Assembly (NCBI GenBank): GCA_037349105.1
Contig: JAYJMM010000036.1
Location: 3,570,001-3,634,000 of the forward strand
Direction: 5' to 3'
DNA from: Limnomonas spitsbergensis
Taxonomy: Eukaryota; Chlorophyta; Chlorophyceae; Chlamydomonadales
DNA length: 64,000 nt
Shown piece after piece: positions 1 through 11,221 of this stretch (within the stretch, counting starts at the first letter, position 1; each line of letters opens with the position of its first letter). The notes below the pieces were generated by a model. It made no database searches. It was not told the origin of the DNA and worked only from the letters and a program-made list of their open reading frames with translations. Made by a program: the position numbers and the translations under genes.

Positions 1-680
1 GGTATTGAGACTCCTGGCGAAGCCTATGTTGCATTCTTTAGACCCACCTCCCTGGACAATGTCACCATTCTCCCCGCAGGTGTCACCCTCGTCCCATCAA
101 TCTTTATCCCCCACATCCCATCTGACCACGACATGCAGCCTTAGCTTCTAGGGTTAAGGGATTATTATTATTAGCAGTACATAGTTTTGCTCTACCTGGC
201 AGTGGAAGCACAAAGTTTTGCGAAGTTTCTTGTTTACGGATATTTTATTTAATTTAGCATGCATGTACGTACCTAGCTACACAGCATCTTCCTGATATAA
301 GATATGAGGCATGCATAGCTGTGAGTCCCTTTCCCTGTGTTCTTCAGGGAGTGCGTTCAAGCCAGGCAGCCTTGAGGACATCCTTGACATGGTCCAATCT
401 ACAGACGTGGAGGCATTCGACCCGGAAAATGAGCCCATGTCTGAAAAACAATCAACGTGGCTTAATGACATGGGCATACTGCCAGCTGCCATGGCTGGCT
501 TAACATACGCTGAGGCTAGTGCCCTTATCGACGAAAACAAAGAAGCTTTTAATGCCTTTAAATTGGCCCATGACAAGGCCAGGCCAGCTTCTGGAAAACA
601 GCGTCTCAAGGCGACACAGATTGGACTGCACTTGCCAGAAGGTGAATACTAGTTGAAACTGCTTCATGTACCTGATAACT
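1..680 (+). mobile_element. Mobile-element remnant, copy 1 (PIF1-helicase element fragment)
   Basis: The first 140 bases encode the end of the same protein segment that closes the helicase-like reading frame at 3075-3560 (shared residues such as SGEAYVAF and RPTSL.NVTILPAGVT, with small changes). Non-coding DNA and a second shared segment follow (EPMSEKQSTWLN, then GILPAAMAG around 430-500). The block is repeated at 3429-3790, so it is dispersed or tandem repeat DNA and not a unique gene. The open frame at 311-652 continues past the shared part (LTYAEASALIDENKEAF) and is probably a remnant exon of the element protein. I do not recognise the domain of that part. Confidence 0.6.
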
Positions 681-1828
681 GCCCAGCTTAAAATTGCCCT
701 GCTTAAAATTGCCCTGCTCAAAATTGTGTTTGCCTAAATCACAGGTACAACTGTACTAGAGGCCAAGGACCTGATAGGTGACCACCTTGTGGAGCAGGGT
801 ACCCAGAACAACGGTAATGATGTGCCCCCTACTGAGCCACAGATCTTCCTCTTGCGCCGTCGTCCAGACGGCTGACAAGTTTGTTATGCCCACCAGCAAG
901 GCTGCAGCCTCTGCCCTCATCAGCACCCTGTCTGTTTCATCTGCCTCTGGTGCCCAAGATAAGCCTGCGACTGTTCCCCAGCTCAAATTCATCCTTGGCC
1001 TCCTTCAGGGCCTGAACAAGAGTATAGCCCAGGTCAGGCACTAAATCCACGCATTTCGCACATCAATTTTTCGTGACTTAAAATTCACAATTATATTCAT
1101 TATATTCTGGGCATTCGTCTACGCAAATTTAGATTGCTTGCTGTATGATGTTGGATTTATCTACCTGGTCATGGCTTGGCGCCGACTAAAGCAAAACCTG
1201 CTCTACACGGTTATCGAATGGATGCTAGTTGTTCCTGCCCGATTGATGTGCCCAGTCACTTATGCTTATGAGCTAGCCACTTATGCTTATGGCCTGGCTG
1301 CTAATGTGATCCATCAGCACGCCCTGAAACTTACTTGACTTGTTGCAGGCTGTGTACGACCGCTTTGTTAATAGCGACCCAACCACTGCCCAAGCTCAAC
1401 AATTGATCACTCAGCTCAAGCAGAAGGCAGATAGGAACAAGGCTGCTAGGAATCGAGCCTAGTTTGAGTGTCACTCTGGTCGTCGGTGCTATAAACTAGC
1501 ATGCATACGTCATGTTTGAACAGGAATTGCGTTTGTTGGTCCCCCAAAGGGTGTCCCCGCCACCCCCAACATACTCCCTGATGGGTAGCAGTTCCTGTTG
1601 CATTCATTGTGCTGCCTGTGCATGGTATCCGACGAACGTTGACTGTGGCCTCAATAGCCTCCTTGGTTGGGTCTTCCTTTGTAAACTGTTGAAATAAATG
1701 TACGCAACACTGCAATGCACAAATAGTTATCGACAAAAGCAAACTATGTAACTGCAGAATAGCAGATCAGCAGTAGCAGACTAGCAGCTCAGCAATAGCA
1801 GCTCAGCAATAGCAGCTCAGCAATACCA

Positions 1829-1921
1829 GTTCATACCAGGTCGGACTTACCAATATAAAGTGTCCCCCCCTTAATCCACTATTCGTGAATAAACCGGGGC
1901 CTATAACCACCATTACACGTT
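1829..1921 (+). repeat. 3' end module of the mobile element, copy 1
   Basis: About 93 bases here are nearly repeated at 3799-3902: a C-run, then GTGAATAAA, CCGGGGCCTATAACC and ACACGTTGTG. Similarity stops at the same base (after TTGTG) in both copies, so this is probably the element's 3' terminus. In copy 1 it lies about 1.3 kb downstream of the shared coding block; in copy 2 it is joined directly to it. Confidence 0.55.
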
Positions 1922-2646
1922 GTGCCCCGGTCTATTAATCAGACCACATTTTTTGACCTGTACAATTCTCCCGTACATATCGCCGCGTACGGCATCACAG
2001 TAGAACAAATAGCACATTTTTCGACCTCTACAAACCGACAGGCAACCGACCAGGTGTCACTGGTGCCAAATCGTCGCCACAGCCTCGCAGGAATGTTTCA
2101 ACCTCTACATCGCAGGTGTTTTGGGCTGCTTTTAACCCTCGTAACTGTTTGAGTGGAACAGCGAAAGAAAACAGTGAGTCAGCGAGTCAGCAAGGCTCAG
2201 GCAGCAGGATGGCGAGGTCGGTTACCGGTGACAGCTGAGTTTCAAATGTTCACACATTCACACGTCTCCCGGTGTCGGAAAGCGAGGAATTTGAAGTCGA
2301 AATCGTCGTCGTAATCGGGCGCTGCTGTCGGAGTTGCGAAAATTATACAACAGTATGAAATCTCCCGCCACGCAAGGTGCATAAAGGCCAGCTATCGTAG
2401 GTATCAAGAAGAGCCAATTAAGCGCAACTCAATACCCAGGCCCTCGATCGAAACCGCAGTCCCCTGTCTAGTGTCTACCACCCTGGCCTGCTATTCCAGT
2501 GGGGTGAGTGGCCACTGCCATCTCCAGAGAGCTAGTGCCACTGTCTGGATAAAATATCTCATGAAATACCTCGTCAAGGTCAGTACACACACGGTAAGTG
2601 CAACCTCTCTGTTGATAACAGGGCGGCCTTTGGGCTCCCCGAAGAG
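1922..2646. other. Non-coding or decayed element sequence
   Basis: No convincing reading frame or RNA gene was seen. The stretch lies between the copy 1 terminus and the helicase-like remnant. It may be ordinary intergenic DNA or part of a second, degraded element. Confidence 0.3.
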
Positions 2647-2819
2647 GTGAGTGCCGACGTGGTTAGTGCATCTGCTGCATGTACACTCGTATCATCACCA
2701 CCCCTGAGGCTGCAAGGAATTTGCAGAAGTTTGACTTTGTTACACACCCTGGCACACAAGTTTGTGCATGTTGCCATAAAAGCCCCCACTAGCCAGTTCT
2801 TTAAAAGAGCCATTCAAAG

Positions 2820-3560
2820 AGCTGATACTGCCCCCATGGTAGACAAGTATTTTGCTAGACCCGACAGCTTGGCATCATTAAAAATCGAAGAGCACTTCCG
2901 TCTTTACGAGGTCCACACTGCTGCATCAGCCAAAAATCTGGGTAAGGAACGTGTGAAGCTTTGGATAAAAATGGCATGACATAAGTTTCTGTTCTGACAC
3001 CCACTGTCCTTGTGATCCTTTTAGACTTCCTCCAGTCAGGTGAGAAAGGTGACTAAATCCCTTGACGCAGTAAAATGTTTTTTAAATCTGTTCTGAAGTG
3101 CATGTACTCTCCAACAAAACATCTTGAGGCAGTTGCTCTCGATATTAATTTACTTCTGCAGTCCCCTGACCAGGCTGCAGCTTTAAAGGCGATCGCTGCC
3201 GCTTCGAGATACCCCGCTTTACCGAGGCTGTACAGAATCCAGGGTCCTGGTGGCACTGGAAAATCCTTTTTCAGCAAAACTTTCATCGGTGCCCTGACAG
3301 CAGCGAATCTAAAAGTTATACTTTGTGCCTCCACTGCCAAGGTAGCCAAGGCTGCCTATGGGTTAGGCAACAATGCAACCCCAAGCCATAGTGCTTTCGG
3401 GTTTACTGGGTCTGATTATGACGTTGAAGGTATTGAGACGTCTGGCGAAGCCTATGTTGCATTTCCTAGACCCACCTCCCTCGAAAATGTGACCATTCTA
3501 CCTGCAGGTGTCACCCTGTTTATCCCCCATATCCCAACCGACCACGACTTGCACATGTAG
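2820..3560 (+). pseudogene. PIF1-like helicase fragment (Helitron-type or related)
   Basis: Two coding blocks are visible. The first (about 2820-2940) reads DKYFARPDSLASLKIEEHF, which resembles the region preceding the helicase in PIF1-like transposon proteins. The second (3075-3560, 161 codons) has a clear Walker A motif, GPGGTGKS, followed by a strand and the segment CASTAKVAKAAYG...PSHSAFGF, matching the PIF1 helicase pattern after motif I (S/T-x-A-A...H-S-x-F). The frame stops soon after, so helicase motifs II-VI are missing. PIF1-like helicases occur in Helitrons and as cellular enzymes; the repeated surroundings favour a transposon remnant. No Rep domain or certain Helitron terminus was seen, so the class is inferred. 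It cannot encode an active helicase. Confidence 0.7.
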
Positions 3561-3902
3561 CTGCTAGGGTTAAAGGATTACTATTATTAGCAGTACATAG
3601 TATTGCTCTACTTGGCAATGGAAGCACAAAGTTGTTTTGCGGAGTTTTTGTTTACGAGGACATTGCTGACATCCTCGACGCAGTCCTGGCTGCAGACGCA
3701 TTCGACCCCGACACCGAGCCTATGTTAGAAAAGCAATCAACGTGGCTTAATGCCATGGGCATACTGCCAGCTGCCATGGCTGGAATTACAAGAAAATATC
3801 AGTTCATACCTAGTCAGACGCACCAATATAAAGTACCCCCCCCCCTTATTCCACTAGTCGTGAATAAAACCGGGGCCTATAACCACCATTACACGTTGTG
3901 AC
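3429..3902 (+). mobile_element. Mobile-element remnant, copy 2 (internally deleted)
   Basis: This copy repeats the block at 1-500 and then, right after the codons for GILPAAMAG (about 3787), joins the 3' end module also found at 1829-1921. Compared with copy 1 about 1.3 kb of internal sequence is missing. This is the usual shape of a non-autonomous deletion derivative. Its start overlaps the end of the helicase-like frame. Confidence 0.6.
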
Positions 3903-4093
3903 AGACGTACTTACCCATCAAAGGTCCTTTAGGCGGAAGGCAGGTGGCACGCCCTTGATACTTACCGGTACGTCACGTCGCGTCAAGGGGCGGGGTTCGG
4001 CAGGACGCACACGGGCCTTGTGACAAAGGAGCCCACTTCTGACGTATACGTTTCTGGGGTGCAAAGTCACGCCAGTAGGAGGGATAGGATAGG

Positions 4094-6840
4094 ATGATGT
4101 CCGCGGTTGACATCGCCGAGTCCGTTGCGGTGGGACTGGGACTGGACCCGCAGGATATCTACACTGGTGCGCCGATGTTGGACTTCCTTCAGACCGCATG
4201 GATCAGCCTGGTGCTCCTGGCGGTGCGCTACCTCTCGGAGCGGCTGATAGTCGGACCGCCTCTCAAGGCCGGCCGCAAACCTGACGCGAAGCGCAAGAAG
4301 GCGATGGTCGTGTATGACAACTTGTTCATCGCGCTATTTAGCGGCCTGCTAGAGGCCCTGGCCATGCTCAACACCGTGCTGTACAACGGGGGATGCACAC
4401 CTTGGAGTACCGATGCCTGCATGCTGGGTTGGCCAAACCATAGACTGGTCATAATCCAAAGGTATGCCAATCGCATGAGCCAGGACACAGACATGCATAC
4501 CATGTGCTGCTGCAGACATGCGTGTAATTTTCCTCTTGCAAGCATGTCATCACTACTATTTGTTTACGCCCGTCAACCCTGGTCAAAGGGGCCTAAGTGT
4601 AGTGGACTGGCATGCCATGGCTTGGAAACCCAAGGAATGAAAGGGCCTGCAGGTTTGGGTACCAGAAACGAAAATCAGAATCTAGTTGCAACAAGCATCT
4701 GGAGGTGTGTAACGCTTGTGCTTTCAGAGTGTTACATGCCATGAGTTGTTAGTGGATCAGCCTGCTAGCAAGCTTGCCCTCATTTGGTTTAGCGGTTCGT
4801 GGCATGTCAAAGGTGCATGGCAGGTTGGGCGGGTGCATGGTATGCATGGCTACTTGCCCGCTGCGATGTATTGCTGCTCCCCCTCCATCTTGGTGCAAGC
4901 CTACATACCAGTGTTCATGTGTGTGGCCCATGCGGTGATTCACCATGCACAATGTCCATTAATGCGCCAGCTGGTGGCCATGCATGCCATGCGCATGCCA
5001 GCCGGTGAACATGCATGCACCCCTTGTAGTTTGTGCCCCCCCTCCATGAAGCTCTGTATCCAGGAGGCTGTGTCCATGGCTTATTTCTGCCTGTTCATAC
5101 TTCCCTCCAGGCTCTACTTCATTCTCATGTTCCACTACTACCTGTACGAGATGATTGGCACCGTGTTGGGGGTCGGCACTGTGCTCAAGATGGAGATGGT
5201 GGTCCACCACCTGGCCACCATGGCACTCATCAGCCTGTCGTACAGGATCAACCTGCTGCGGTACGGGACCATGTGGCAGGCCCTGTTCGACCTCAGGTGG
5301 GAGCAACAAGCTGGTTGTCTTTGTTGCTGTTGCTGATGCTGATGCTGATGCTGATGCTGATGCTGATGCTGATGCTGATGCTGATGCTGATGCTGTTGTG
5401 TCTATGGCTCTGCGCATCCAATCAGGAGCCTCGTTTGAATGAGCTGGGCAGTGTGGGCAGGGGTGAGCTAGGGAAAGGAAAGAATTGCTGAGAAGCAGGG
5501 GCTAAAACAAAGAATCGCTGAGACGGTAGGGGGGCCCGCCCAAGACAGACATGTATTCCGGCTTTCTTGTCTAATGTGCACTTTCAAAATCTCATGCCGG
5601 AAGACAGAATCAGTTTATTCCTCTATTCCATGAAGAAGTACATCATTGCAGGAATCTCCCTTTAACCCAGAACATTGCCTACCGTCTGCCCTGCACGAAG
5701 TTCTGATTCCCTCATATCCTAAGCATTGCTCTTTGTGTGCCTAAACCCTAAATCCTAAACCTTTTTATTTTGGCCTTAACCCTCACCCCTTTGCCTTTTT
5801 TTTTGCCTCCACCCCCGCCTTGCTCGCAACCTGAACTTCCGACACACCCTGAACAGTGCTCTTAGTGTGCCCTGCACCAACCTCGGCCTCCCCCGCAACC
5901 AGCACAATGCCTTTCCCCGCACTGCAGCAACCCATTGCTCCACATCGCCAAGGCAACCCATGCGCTTCAGGTGCCGGTGCTGAAAGACGTCATGCTGCCG
6001 CTATTTGCGCTTGTGTTCTTCGTGGCAAGAATAGCTGCAGGTGAGGCTGTAAAGAAAGAGCTGCAGCTGGATGGGCATGGAGGGGAGCTTGTAGGCTGGA
6101 AGGCTGTATCTTTCAAGTTGGGAGGGATTTCCATATTGAGGTCTTTAGGCTTTATATGAGCACCTCACTGCTGCTGTGCTCCTACCCTGGCTCTATCGAC
6201 CACAACTTTATAGGGCAGCCTGCATTGTTTCGCAAGCGGCATATGCTCGCAGCCTTAAGATATGTTTCCTAAGCAGATTGTCCCCTAACCTGCTGACCCA
6301 GCTTCCCGCCCTGCTATGCAGCCCCCTACTCAATTTTGACGCCGGCTTTCAAGCACGCGATACACATCTTGCCTCAGCACTGGGCCATCACCTTCGTCGC
6401 ACTCATGGCCTTCATTTGCGCACTGCAGGTGAGATTTGCATTTTCATTACACTGTTTTATTTAGCATTGTTTTAGCGAATGATCTTGTGCAGTTTGTAGG
6501 GTGGCAGCTAGTTAGTCGTAAACAGCTTCGAATCGTAAAACAGGGCCAGCTAGCTCCTCATCCTGATGGGTTGTTCTTCTTATTGCTGCCTGACACACTT
6601 TCAGCGTGCTCTACCTTTTTATTTCATATCGATCAGTTTCACGTAGGAGTCATGGGGCGTGAGGTCTTGACAAGACAGTACAGACTGTCGATATGCGGGG
6701 GTAAACTCGATCCCATCAACATCATATGCAGCTCAGCCATCCATTCAAAGCGATTGAAAAGAGAAGAAACGAGAACCCTGATGCGGCGTGAATTAACGAG
6801 GAAGTGTGCAGAGCCGATCAGGGCGCGGACTGCTAATTAA
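4094..6840 (+). CDS. LAG1/ceramide synthase-like TLC-domain protein
   Basis: Likely a multipass ER membrane protein of the ceramide synthase (LAG1/LASS, TLC domain) family, which N-acylates sphingoid bases. Exons: 4094-4461, 5111-5296, 5928-6040, 6322-6428, then probably 6637-6840. All phases join, giving about 325 aa, the usual family size. Visible marks are CMLGWPNH near the end of exon 1 and the Lag1p region in exon 2: FHYYLYEMIGTVLG, KMEMVVHHLATMALI with the paired catalytic His, and SYRINLLRYGT ending in FDL. Exons 3 and 4 supply the last helices (VFFVARIAA, then FVALMAFICALQ). The start is the first ATG of a tandem ATGATG. The last exon is uncertain: an acceptor at 6492 would keep the same frame and add 48 residues. 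A hexamer array sits just after the exon 2 donor. TLC proteins outside the true ceramide synthases are the alternative. Confidence 0.88.
5332..5396 (+). repeat. Hexanucleotide array (GATGCT)n in the TLC gene intron
   Basis: About ten copies of a 6-base unit begin some 35 bases after the exon 2 donor. They translate to long dipeptide runs in all frames but lie in an intron. Confidence 0.9.
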
Positions 6841-9256
6841 GATTTGACTATGGTACATACGGCATGCCGTATATACGCTTTTCAAACATGTACGCGTACG
6901 GTAGATTTGCTTTGTCTTCCCTCATAATTATTGTTGTTTGGGGTTTTGAGGGATCCGAGAATTTACCGATAATATATTGTGAATGCCAGTTTCCAGTCGG
7001 AAATAAAGAGTTTTTTTATGACAGTTTGCCCTGAGGGCAGCATTAAAAGATTTCGTTTATTTAATGCCGGAGGGAAGGCAAATCAAATTTACGGTACTTA
7101 GGACTCAAATATACACGTATAAAAGTATATATTTCCATTGACCTAAAATCTCTACGATTCTGAGCTTCACAGCAATTAGCAGCATTTAATTTGTAACTTT
7201 CTGTTACGTGGTTTCAACTCTTTGTACCAACATCTTAATATGCACGTGGCTGGTGATTTTGGTGAATTAGGTGCCTGACAGAGGCAGCGCATGCACCTAG
7301 GATTAAGGCCCTCACCCTTTATGCAAAGCGTGTATGGCAGGAGCTTGCGCGTCAAGCGGCAGAAATGAGGTAATGGAAACTGATGAGGTGGTGTTGCAGT
7401 GACTCCGCGTCCACCCCCCAAAACTTGATTTAGAGTGTCACAGACATGAACACAAAAGTATGGTGTATTGGTGTGCATTTCCCCCCAGCGGTCATGGCCA
7501 ACAACATTCACCGGCCGAGATGCGCAGATTGTGGTACAAGGGGCATTACAATCAATGCATGTAGGTGAACGTCTGTGAGATAAAATAAGTGACAAAAAGC
7601 GGTGGTTGCCGTAAATTGGACTGGCCGCAATTTCCCAAGATAATTGGCCTCTAAACCCTTAACCCTAAAATAGGCTTGAGGATTTGCTTTTGGTATGACA
7701 TCGCATGCTTGACTGATGATTCTTTGAAACTGCAATCCTGTGCCTTGCAGCTTTTCTGGTTCTACAAAATTGTCCAAATTGCCATACGAGGCGATCAAGA
7801 ATCCAAGGATAAGGAGACTTAAATTGACCGAGCCCAGCGTCTTGCACGTCGAGTAGGGATTTTGCTTGAGAAGGCTTTGGGATTCGAAGTCGTCGACCTT
7901 CATTGAAGAAGGAGAGTTTTGTTAACAATTTTGCTAATCAGCAGGAGCAACTGATTTTGTGTGCCGACTAGTCACAGTGAGACCTCCTATGATTGTGAAT
8001 TACCGTGATATGCAAAGTTGGCAATTTAATTGTTGTAGGTGCAAGTCATACGATAAATTGCAATATAAATCGAGATTTATTTGTGCCTGAAATGATTCAT
8101 GGCCTTATCTTGCCATGATTATACATTACATGGTTTGGTAATCCATCTCGGCAATGTCGCGGCACATGTGCTGTCTCGCCCCAAAACACTCAGCAAGCAT
8201 TGTTGCCTGAAGTCCCACACCTCAAGGTAGCACATATTGTGTTGTTGGTGTAGCCCTCGTAACTCCTCATTGCTTGGTATTAGTGGCCAAAAGGGGTGGT
8301 GAAATAGTAGTGATGGTTTTAACAAAGCCATCCGAAGCCTGGATCGAAAGGGCCAGGCGGAGATAATATGTAGAAAAGCTAGAAGTTGAGGAGGAAAAGG
8401 AAGGTAACGAAGAGAAGCAAAGGGATATAAACGAATGCGCTTTTGTGTCATCACCAGTAGGAGTAATACCATTTGCGCTTGGCGTGGATGGAGCGAGGAA
8501 TATTGAACGTGGCTAAGAGTGACATGTCCACATTTCCCGAGGACCTCTTGCAGTGGCGGACGTTTAGTTAAGGAAAAGCAATGGGAAATAAGGTCTTTTA
8601 GGTGGATGCGCACCGGTCAATGCTATTCCAGCAACCAGTAGGATGGTCATGATAGGTGCCCCACTGCCCCCAAGCTGCCTGCTTGGTGACCATCCGCCTG
8701 GCCAGAAACTACGGAGAAATACGCCGTTCGCAATAAAATATATCCAACGGTATCCGATCCCCTTCAATTAACACTAGCATGCCTACTACAAGGTATTGTT
8801 CCCTTCGAGGTTTCAAAACGTAAGGTGGGGGGATATCACTCTTTTTCTTTTCCTCACTGATGTTTTGGTGTCGTTATATGACACAAAGGGCTGCACACAA
8901 GAGTATGAACGATGCGAAAGTGATCATCTGCACGACTGCACGTATAGTGAAGTCTGCCGTGTACTTTTTGTCGATATCATGTCTTGCGCTTAATGGATTT
9001 TGCGTTTTGTGGATTGGAGCATGGGACCTACATCAACCTCCCTGCTAAAAAATTTATAGGGCAGGACTTATTTGTCCGACTTGTGAAGCAAAACAGTGAG
9101 CAACCGTTGCCCTTCTGGAAACTTCTTTGAAGGTACAGGTGCAGAGCTGAAAAATTGCAGGCAATCTTGCTGACTACAATGCATGATCCAGATTTGTTTA
9201 CTGAAGAGTGCCCAGAATCAGAATTGGCCATCATCAGTTGTTGGTTGCATTCTTCT
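6841..9256. other. Intergenic region without recognised genes
   Basis: This lies between the TLC gene and the 3' end of the convergent transaldolase gene. It holds one copy of a dispersed repeat (about 6895-7100) and AT-rich DNA. Several open frames of 100-165 codons occur on the minus strand (for example 8119-8613), but none shows a family I recognise or joins into a spliced model. Confidence 0.4.
6895..7100. repeat. Dispersed repeat with terminal inverted repeats, copy 1
   Basis: This stretch shares many blocks with 19040-19230: CCCTCATAATTA, GTTGTTTG, GAGGGATCC, CAGTCGGAAAT, AAGAGTTTTT and TGAGGGCAGCATTAAAAGA. The ends are roughly inverted repeats (TTGTCTTCCCTC at the left, GAGGGAAGGCAAA at the right). 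It has no coding capacity, so it is most likely a MITE. I could not fix a target-site duplication. Confidence 0.65.
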
Positions 9257-11180
9257 CTATTTCCACCCAGGATGCGCCTCCAACACTGAGACCAGGCGAG
9301 CCGTGTCTCCCGCGAAGGCCCGCATTCCGGCCGCCAGCTTGTCGTTTGCCGCGCCATCGTTGGACAGCTGCCAACGGAAGGCCGACTCGCTCAAGGGCGA
9401 GCCATCATCGGTACACTCAACGGCAGCAGTAGCAGGTGTCAGCGCTCGTGGCAGTGGGGCATCACAGGCAGCCAGCTGCAACAGGGTTAATGGGCAGGGC
9501 GCTCGTGAGTTCTGAGGCTACGCAAACCTTCCTGGCCAATACATTCCCCAACATATTCCCGGTGGTCCCCTGACCCTCTCTGACCTATCGTAGTGCCATA
9601 CTTACTCAACTCTGAGCCTTCCCTCAGTCCTCAAGGTCACCTTCATGCCTGATCAGAGATGACACAACTGTCATCTAAAAAACAGCATCAAAAAAATAAA
9701 TTTTATCTGTCATTTGGTTGGCACCAACCAGTCCTTTATATATTCTTCCCAAGCTCAGTTGCCCACCCTGCACCCTTCATGACCAATCTTCAACTCGAGC
9801 CCTACAGGTATGTGCCAACCCAAAATCCTAGTCATCATGTCCACCTGCTCAAGCTGTGGCGGCGGGATGGTCATGACAGCAGTGCCTGCCTGTTCTTTCC
9901 CCCCTCTAAAACCCTTGTTTCCACTTTAAAACCCTCGTTGTGCTCTTCATCACAATTCCTCACCCCCAAGCTGGGTTAGCGCTCAACCCACAGCCCTTTC
10001 CATCCTCTTTTCCTGCTCGAGCAGTGGTGGCAGGATGGTCATTCTGTTGGATTCAGCCAGTCCTTTCTCCCTTTTAATGTTGCCGTCAAGGTTCTATCCA
10101 TCGCGAATCCTCAAACTTCAGCACTAAACCTTCAGCCCTATTCACCTGCTCGAGGAGTGGTGGCGGGATGGTCATCCTGTCGGTGCCGGCTAATGCGCGG
10201 ATCTCATCCAGGTTGTCTTCGCCTGTTGAGCTGCGCCAGGAGGCCGGCATGCAGATTGTGGCATGGCCATGTTTACGGAAGTAGGAGTACCTGCACCAAG
10301 AGTGCATGCATCAGTTTCAGCATGTTCTTGTAACATGCGGTGCATCCGGGGGCAGCCAAGACGGTGCAAGTGACGTGTACCATCAAATTACTTCCGGTAG
10401 GTGCAAAACTGAAGACCAAAACAGCCAGGAAGATATTGCTGTTTCTGTCAGATACGAAGAAGCCTGGAGAGTAGTAATTGTAGATGCGCCCAAGGAAGGT
10501 ACTAACCAGCTTGGGATAGAAAAGGTTTAGATGATTTGATTGTGTTATGCATAGGGTCAATTTTAGCTGGACCTCAGACGAGGTTCCATTGGTAGATTCA
10601 ATCTGGAGATGCAAGAAATAATTGAAGTTAGAAGCCACTTAAAGAGCAATAACTATCAAAATAAAATTAACTTACATTTGCCTGCATGCCACGACACCTG
10701 GATCGTCCTTGGGCTCAAAGCGTTGAGGGCCTTTGGGGTTGTCCGCCTTCGTCCATTCCAGCACACGGCCTGGGAAGGGGGAGATGAGCGTACATCCAGC
10801 CTGCAGCAAACGGGGGAGGCATGTGCCGTACAGGCAGGCTCCAGATAAAAACGACGCCATGAAGTCCAGCTTCAAATCCAAATTCAGATCCACACCTATA
10901 TACTTATCAGTATGTTTTGAGGTCCATCAGTGATCTAGGGGGCACAAGGGTCAGGATTGCATATATCAGGCACACAGTCATCCTTTCTTGTCCGTTTCGC
11001 CTGCTGAGTAGGCAGGTCAGGATAAAGGGGGAAGCTCCTTGACAAGAGGGGAGCAGCGCAGCCTAGGGCTTCAGGAATATCCAATCACTCATGCGCTGCC
11101 ATCATCTCAGGACAAGGTCACTCCCTTTCAGCAGCAGGTCAATCACTCCTTGTCATGAGCAGCAGGTCACTCCTTTTCAT

Positions 11181-11221
<41 letters not shown>

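Noticed and set aside
5339..5395. CRISPR-like or coding hexamer repeat
   Set aside because: Continuous 6-base microsatellite without spacers, inside an intron.
9847..9880. The copy at 9841-9890 as a real alternative exon of transaldolase
   Set aside because: It lacks a good acceptor at its start and would repeat TIPPP.LEQ; exon 6 joins exon 7 directly in phase.
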